This document shows, one piece after another, positions 60,152-64,000 of a stretch of 64,000 nucleotides of DNA. A model generated the notes under the pieces. The model saw nothing but the letters and a program-made list of their open reading frames with translations, had not been told where the DNA came from and ran no database searches. Both the position numbers and the translations under genes were made by a program. Source of the stretch: Actinomycetes bacterium (GTDB taxonomy: Bacteria > Actinomycetota > Actinomycetes > Actinomycetales > Dermatophilaceae). The DNA lies in the NCBI GenBank assembly GCA_029552065.1, contig JAKPEG010000001.1, positions 41,168 through 105,167 on the forward strand, read 5' to 3'. Within the stretch, counting starts at the first letter, position 1. Each line of letters opens with the position of its first letter.

Positions 60152-61428
60152 CGCTCGTCCGGGGCCACCTCGTCGACGTGCCCGAGGATCCGTTCGCCGG
60201 GGGCAGCCTGCGCAGCCACGTCGACGGCGCCCTGCTCGTGCGCGACGGCGTCATCCAGGCGCGTGGAGCCGCCGCCGAACTCGCGACCGCCCATCCCGAC
60301 GAACCTGTCCTCGACCTGCGGGGCGGACTCGTGCTGCCCGGGCTCGTCGACACCCACGTCCACTATCCGCAGGTCCGGATCGTCGGTGGCCTGGGCCGCC
60401 AGCTGCTCGAATGGCTCGACGAACGCGCCCTGCCCGAGGAGATGCGTCTGGCCGACCGGACCTATGCCCGCGCGGTGGCTGAGGAATTCGTCACGAGCCT
60501 CGTGTCGGCCGGCACGACGACGGCGCTCGTCTTCGGGGCACACTTCCCGGACGCGGTCGACGAGCTGTTCGCCGCGACCCACGACGCCGGGCTGCGCGTC
60601 GCCGCAGGGCTCGTCGTGAGTGACCGGTTCCTCCCTGCGCCGCTGCTCACGACCCCCGAGCGGGCGCTCGCCGAGGGGCTGCGCCTGGCCGAACAGTGGC
60701 ACGGGGTCGGTCGACTGCGGTATGCCGTCACCCCGCGCTTCTCGCTCTCCTGCACCGACACCATGCTCGCCTCGTGCGCCGAACTCCTCACGGCCGTCCC
60801 CGGCGCCCTGTTCACCTCGCATGTGAACGAGAACCCCGCCGAGGTGAGCCGGGTGCGCGACCTGTTCGGCACGGCATACGTCGACAGCTACGACCGGCAC
60901 GGGCTGCTCGGACCGCTGTCCGTGCTCGCGCACGACGTCCACGTCGGCGACGACGAGCTCGCCGTCCTCGCCCGCCGCGGCACCGGCATCGCCCACTGCC
61001 CCACGAGCAACACCGCGCTCGCGAGCGGGGCTTTCCCCTTGCGTCGACATCTCGCGGCGGGGGTGCGGGTCGCCCTCGGCACCGACGTGGGCGCGGGGAT
61101 GAGCTTCAGCATCCTGCGTGAGGGTCTGCACGCCTACCTCGTCCAGCGCGGGCTCGGCGAGCGGGGGCAGCCGTTGGGCGCCGCCGAACTGCTCTACCTC
61201 GCCACGACGGCCGGCGCCCGCATCCTCGGCCTGCCGCAGGTGGGTCATCTGTCGGTCGGGCAGCGGTTCGACGCGGTGTGGGTGCGCCCCGCCCCCGGCA
61301 GTCCGCTGGCCCTCTCCCTGCCGTATGCCGTCGACAACGCCGACGCAGTCGCCCGCACCTTCGCCCTCGCCGGCCACGGCGACCTCGCCGGCGTCTGGAT
61401 CGACGGCTCCCCCCTCTCCCGCAAGTAA
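60148..61428 (+). CDS. guaD: Guanine deaminase
   Basis: LPGLVDTHVHYPQVRIVGGLGRQLLEWLDERALPEEMRLAD...TTTALVFGAHFPDAVDELFAA...SHVNENPAEV...GTDVGAGMSFSILREGL. Confidence 0.93.
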   Translation: MTLVRGHLVDVPEDPFAGGSLRSHVDGALLVRDGVIQARGAAAELATAHPDEPVLDLRGGLVLPGLVDTHVHYPQVRIVGGLGRQLLEWLDERALPEEMRLADRTYARAVAEEFVTSLVSAGTTTALVFGAHFPDAVDELFAATHDAGLRVAAGLVVSDRFLPAPLLTTPERALAEGLRLAEQWHGVGRLRYAVTPRFSLSCTDTMLASCAELLTAVPGALFTSHVNENPAEVSRVRDLFGTAYVDSYDRHGLLGPLSVLAHDVHVGDDELAVLARRGTGIAHCPTSNTALASGAFPLRRHLAAGVRVALGTDVGAGMSFSILREGLHAYLVQRGLGERGQPLGAAELLYLATTAGARILGLPQVGHLSVGQRFDAVWVRPAPGSPLALSLPYAVDNADAVARTFALAGHGDLAGVWIDGSPLSRK

Positions 61429-61501
61429 GCGCTTGCATGTTGCCGAATTCAGCCCAAACGGCCCAGACGGCGTCGAGTAAGCGCTCGAGTGTTGCCGATT
61501 T
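61423..61501. repeat. Two direct repeats (27 bp) built on a TAAGCGCT core
   Basis: aagtaagcgcttgcatgttgccgaatt (61423-61449) and gagtaagcgctcgagtgttgccgattt (61475-61501). Confidence 0.8.
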
Positions 61502-61515
61502 GACGGTGGGTCTCG

Positions 61516-61577
61516 GTGCACCCTCGCTCGCGCTGGACGCACCCTCGCTCGCGCTGGACGCACCTCGCTAGCGCTGG
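61516..61577. repeat. Three ~21-bp tandem repeats running into a stop codon
   Basis: gtgcaccctcgctcgcgctgg / acgcaccctcgctcgcgctgg / acgcacctcgctagcgctgg. Confidence 0.9.
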
Positions 61578-62836
61578 ACCCCGGAGAAGAGCACCACGAC
61601 GGGCTCGTCCGCGCGCGCGGTCCCGAAACGGGCCTCCGCCACGAGCGCAGCCAAGCCGGCACTCCCGGTCGGACTCACCCGGGCGCCGACCTCCACCGTC
61701 ATCTCGTATGCTGCCACGACGTCCTGCTCGGCCACGACGATCGGCCGCCCGCCACTCGCACGCATGACCCCGACGTCGGCCTGCCAGTCGTAGGTCTCGT
61801 CGTCGAGGATCCCGTCGGCGAGCGAGTGCGGGTCCTCCCACGGCGTCATGAGTTCGCCCCAGTGCGCCCCGAGGTCCTGCGTCGCCATCCCGCCGGCTCG
61901 CGCCCACGCCCGGGCCAGCGGGGCCCCGCCCGCGGTCTGCACCGTGTCCAGCCGGTATGCCGTGCCCAGCCCCCACCCGACGCACGCCGCCAAGGCGCCG
62001 CCTCCGACCTGGACGAGCACCCGTGCGGGTGCCTCGACCGCCTCCGCGATCTCCCACCCGAGGGTGCGTCCGCCGTCGAGGCACAGCCCGTTCTCCGGGC
62101 CCTGGACGCTGAACGGGATCGCGCCCGCCTGCACCGCCGCGCGGAAGGCGAGCACGGCCGGGTCACCCGGCGGCAGGTCCGGGGACCGCGGGCACCGGTT
62201 CACCTGGGCGCCGAGCCCGTCGAGCAACGCGGCGACGGAGTCGCTCACCGTGTCGGGGACGAAGACCTGCAGCGGCCAGCCGGCCCGCTGGGCGAGGGTC
62301 GCCGCCGCGATGGCCGCGTTGCCGCACGAGGCGATCGCCAGCGGCGGCCGCGGCCCCGGGGCCAGGCCCACAGCCTCGGCCGCGCGCAGGTGCAGCAGGA
62401 TGCCGACCAGATGGCGGGCCTTGTGGCTGCCGCCGACATTGCCGGTCTCGTCCTTCACCCACACCTGGGCACCGACCCGAAGACTGACCTCGTCGTGTGG
62501 ACCGCCCGGCGTCACGTGGAAGCCGTCGGCCACCTCGCGGGTGAGCGCGATGCAGTCGTCCTCGCTCATCCCGTGGGATCGCGCGAACGCCCACCAGGCA
62601 AGGGAACGCCCATAGGAGACAAAGGGATTCGGGTCCTCGATGGGCTTCGGGTCTGGCCCCACGACGACCGGGTGGAGCACGTGGTGGGAGTCGCCGAGCG
62701 TCGCCGCGGGACACCGGAAGGGGTGCACGGCCTCGATCGTCACCTCGGTCGCACACGTGGCACACCGGTATGCCGCGACCGTGCCGCGGCGCGGCATACC
62801 TCCGGCAAGGCCGCCGAGCTCAAAGCGGGCCGTCAC
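61568..62836 (-). CDS. Threonine synthase-like fold type II PLP enzyme
   Basis: [21 protein letters not shown] zinc-ribbon-like N-terminus; [29 protein letters not shown] lysine motif; [21 protein letters not shown]. Confidence 0.82.
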   Translation of the reverse strand: MTARFELGGLAGGMPRRGTVAAYRCATCATEVTIEAVHPFRCPAATLGDSHHVLHPVVVGPDPKPIEDPNPFVSYGRSLAWWAFARSHGMSEDDCIALTREVADGFHVTPGGPHDEVSLRVGAQVWVKDETGNVGGSHKARHLVGILLHLRAAEAVGLAPGPRPPLAIASCGNAAIAAATLAQRAGWPLQVFVPDTVSDSVAALLDGLGAQVNRCPRSPDLPPGDPAVLAFRAAVQAGAIPFSVQGPENGLCLDGGRTLGWEIAEAVEAPARVLVQVGGGALAACVGWGLGTAYRLDTVQTAGGAPLARAWARAGGMATQDLGAHWGELMTPWEDPHSLADGILDDETYDWQADVGVMRASGGRPIVVAEQDVVAAYEMTVEVGARVSPTGSAGLAALVAEARFGTARADEPVVVLFSGVQR

Positions 62837-64000
62837 GACGCGGCGACCCGGGCGTTGAAGTCCTCGATCATCGCGTCCCAACGCGCGACGTAGCCACGCA
62901 AGCCGCGCCAGAAGTCCTGCGAGCGGCGCTGCTGGAACAGCTCGAAGGGGGTGCCCTGCTGCTCGACCCACGTGTAGTAGCCGAGGTTGAAGATCCGATT
63001 GCGGTCCTTCTCGGTGAGCTCCACGGTCGCGCTCGTCGGCACGTCGGCGAGATGCCGACCCCAGACCTCGGCGGCGTCGAGCTCGGTGAACTCGCCACCG
63101 AAGTCCCGCGCGACGATCTTGGCGATCTCCGAGGGATACATCTGCGAGCCGTCGGTGGCGACGGTGACCACGACGTCGTCGGCACCGAGGTCGAGCACCT
63201 TGGCCGCCGAGATGGCCGAGAGCACGTTGCAGATCGAGGAGAGCCCGAAGTCGACGAGCTGGTCGACGACCTCGGTGGGCACCCCCTTGGTGGCCAGGAA
63301 ACGCTTGCCCACCTCAGTGGTGAAGAGCACCTCGAGCTGGTCGGTCGCGACGTCGCTGATCGCCGCGACGAGGTCGTGGTTCATGATGTTGTGGATGAGC
63401 GGGACGTGCTTGTCACCGATGCCTTGGATGTTGTGCTCGCCGAATCCGTTCTCCAGCAACGTCGGACACTCCAGCGCCTCGGCCGCGAGCACCTTCGTGC
63501 CGTAACGGTCCTTGAGGTACTCTCCCGCCGCGATCGTCCCGGCCGAGCCGGTGGCGCTGGTCATGAGGGCCAGCCGCAGCTCGCGGCCGCTGGCGGCCTT
63601 CACGTGTTCGAAGACGGTCGCCAGCGCCGCACCGGTCACCGTGTAGTGCGCGAGGTGGTTACCGAACTCGGCGAACTGGTTGAAGATGAAGTTGCCCGGG
63701 TCCTTGGCCAACTCGTTGCAGGCGTCGTAGATCTCCTTGACGTTGGACTCTGTGCCGACCGTCTTGATCACGTCTTCGGCCGGGTTCTCACACCACCGGT
63801 CGAGCCAGTCGAAGCGCTCCTTGCTCATCCCCTCGGGCAGGATCGCCACGCCGCGACAGCCCATGAGCCGGCTGATCGCCACCCCACCACGGGCGTAGTT
63901 GCCGGTCGAGGGCCAGATCGCGCGATGACGGGTCGGGTCGAACTGACCGGTCACCAATCGCGGTGCGAGGCAGGCGTATGCCGCGAGCACCTTGTGCGCG
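62833..64000 (-). CDS. Fold type II PLP-dependent (cysteine synthase/TrpB-like) enzyme, truncated by the right edge
   Basis: [39 protein letters not shown]...[37 protein letters not shown]; overlaps the next gene by GTGA. Confidence 0.75.
   Translation of the reverse strand, partial: AHKVLAAYACLAPRLVTGQFDPTRHRAIWPSTGNYARGGVAISRLMGCRGVAILPEGMSKERFDWLDRWCENPAEDVIKTVGTESNVKEIYDACNELAKDPGNFIFNQFAEFGNHLAHYTVTGAALATVFEHVKAASGRELRLALMTSATGSAGTIAAGEYLKDRYGTKVLAAEALECPTLLENGFGEHNIQGIGDKHVPLIHNIMNHDLVAAISDVATDQLEVLFTTEVGKRFLATKGVPTEVVDQLVDFGLSSICNVLSAISAAKVLDLGADDVVVTVATDGSQMYPSEIAKIVARDFGGEFTELDAAEVWGRHLADVPTSATVELTEKDRNRIFNLGYYTWVEQQGTPFELFQQRRSQDFWRGLRGYVARWDAMIEDFNARVAAS

Overview
This 64 kb window is very high-GC, gene-dense chromosomal DNA from an actinobacterium. 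It looks like Micrococcales, possibly Intrasporangiaceae/Dermatophilaceae, but that placement is inference from gene content. Recognisable loci, left to right: a partial acetyl-CoA hydrolase/transferase; furA-katG with a palindromic FurA-type operator; rbpA with a SigR/SigH-type promoter; fxsA-ppm1; lnt; a lysine-fermentation cluster (kal, kamE, kamD, kdd, divergent kamA); helY-dgk-tatC-tatA-pafBC (fused); pafA; a pair of DivIVA-like coiled-coil proteins; prcA-prcB-pup-dop; a phosphoketolase with a LacI/CcpA-like operator; prs; a GNAT-MDMPI fusion; a purine catabolism locus (NCS2 permease, xdhA, xdhB, frameshifted xdhC, guaD); and two coupled PLP enzymes at the right edge. I saw no rRNA, tRNA, CRISPR array, transposase or prophage. 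The most unusual signal is an extremely over-represented octamer, GTATGCCG/CGGCATAC. I found roughly 85 copies by eye, against about 2 expected from base composition. It occurs in both orientations, in every reading frame (forcing rare TAT, GCA and ATA codons) and between genes, often as inverted pairs that could form hairpins. A duplicated ~85 bp intergenic element is built on its perfect palindrome. Other unexplained structures are a 24-bp-arm inverted repeat, a structured ~450 bp region upstream of lnt, and tandem repeats abutting stop codons at two convergent gene junctions.
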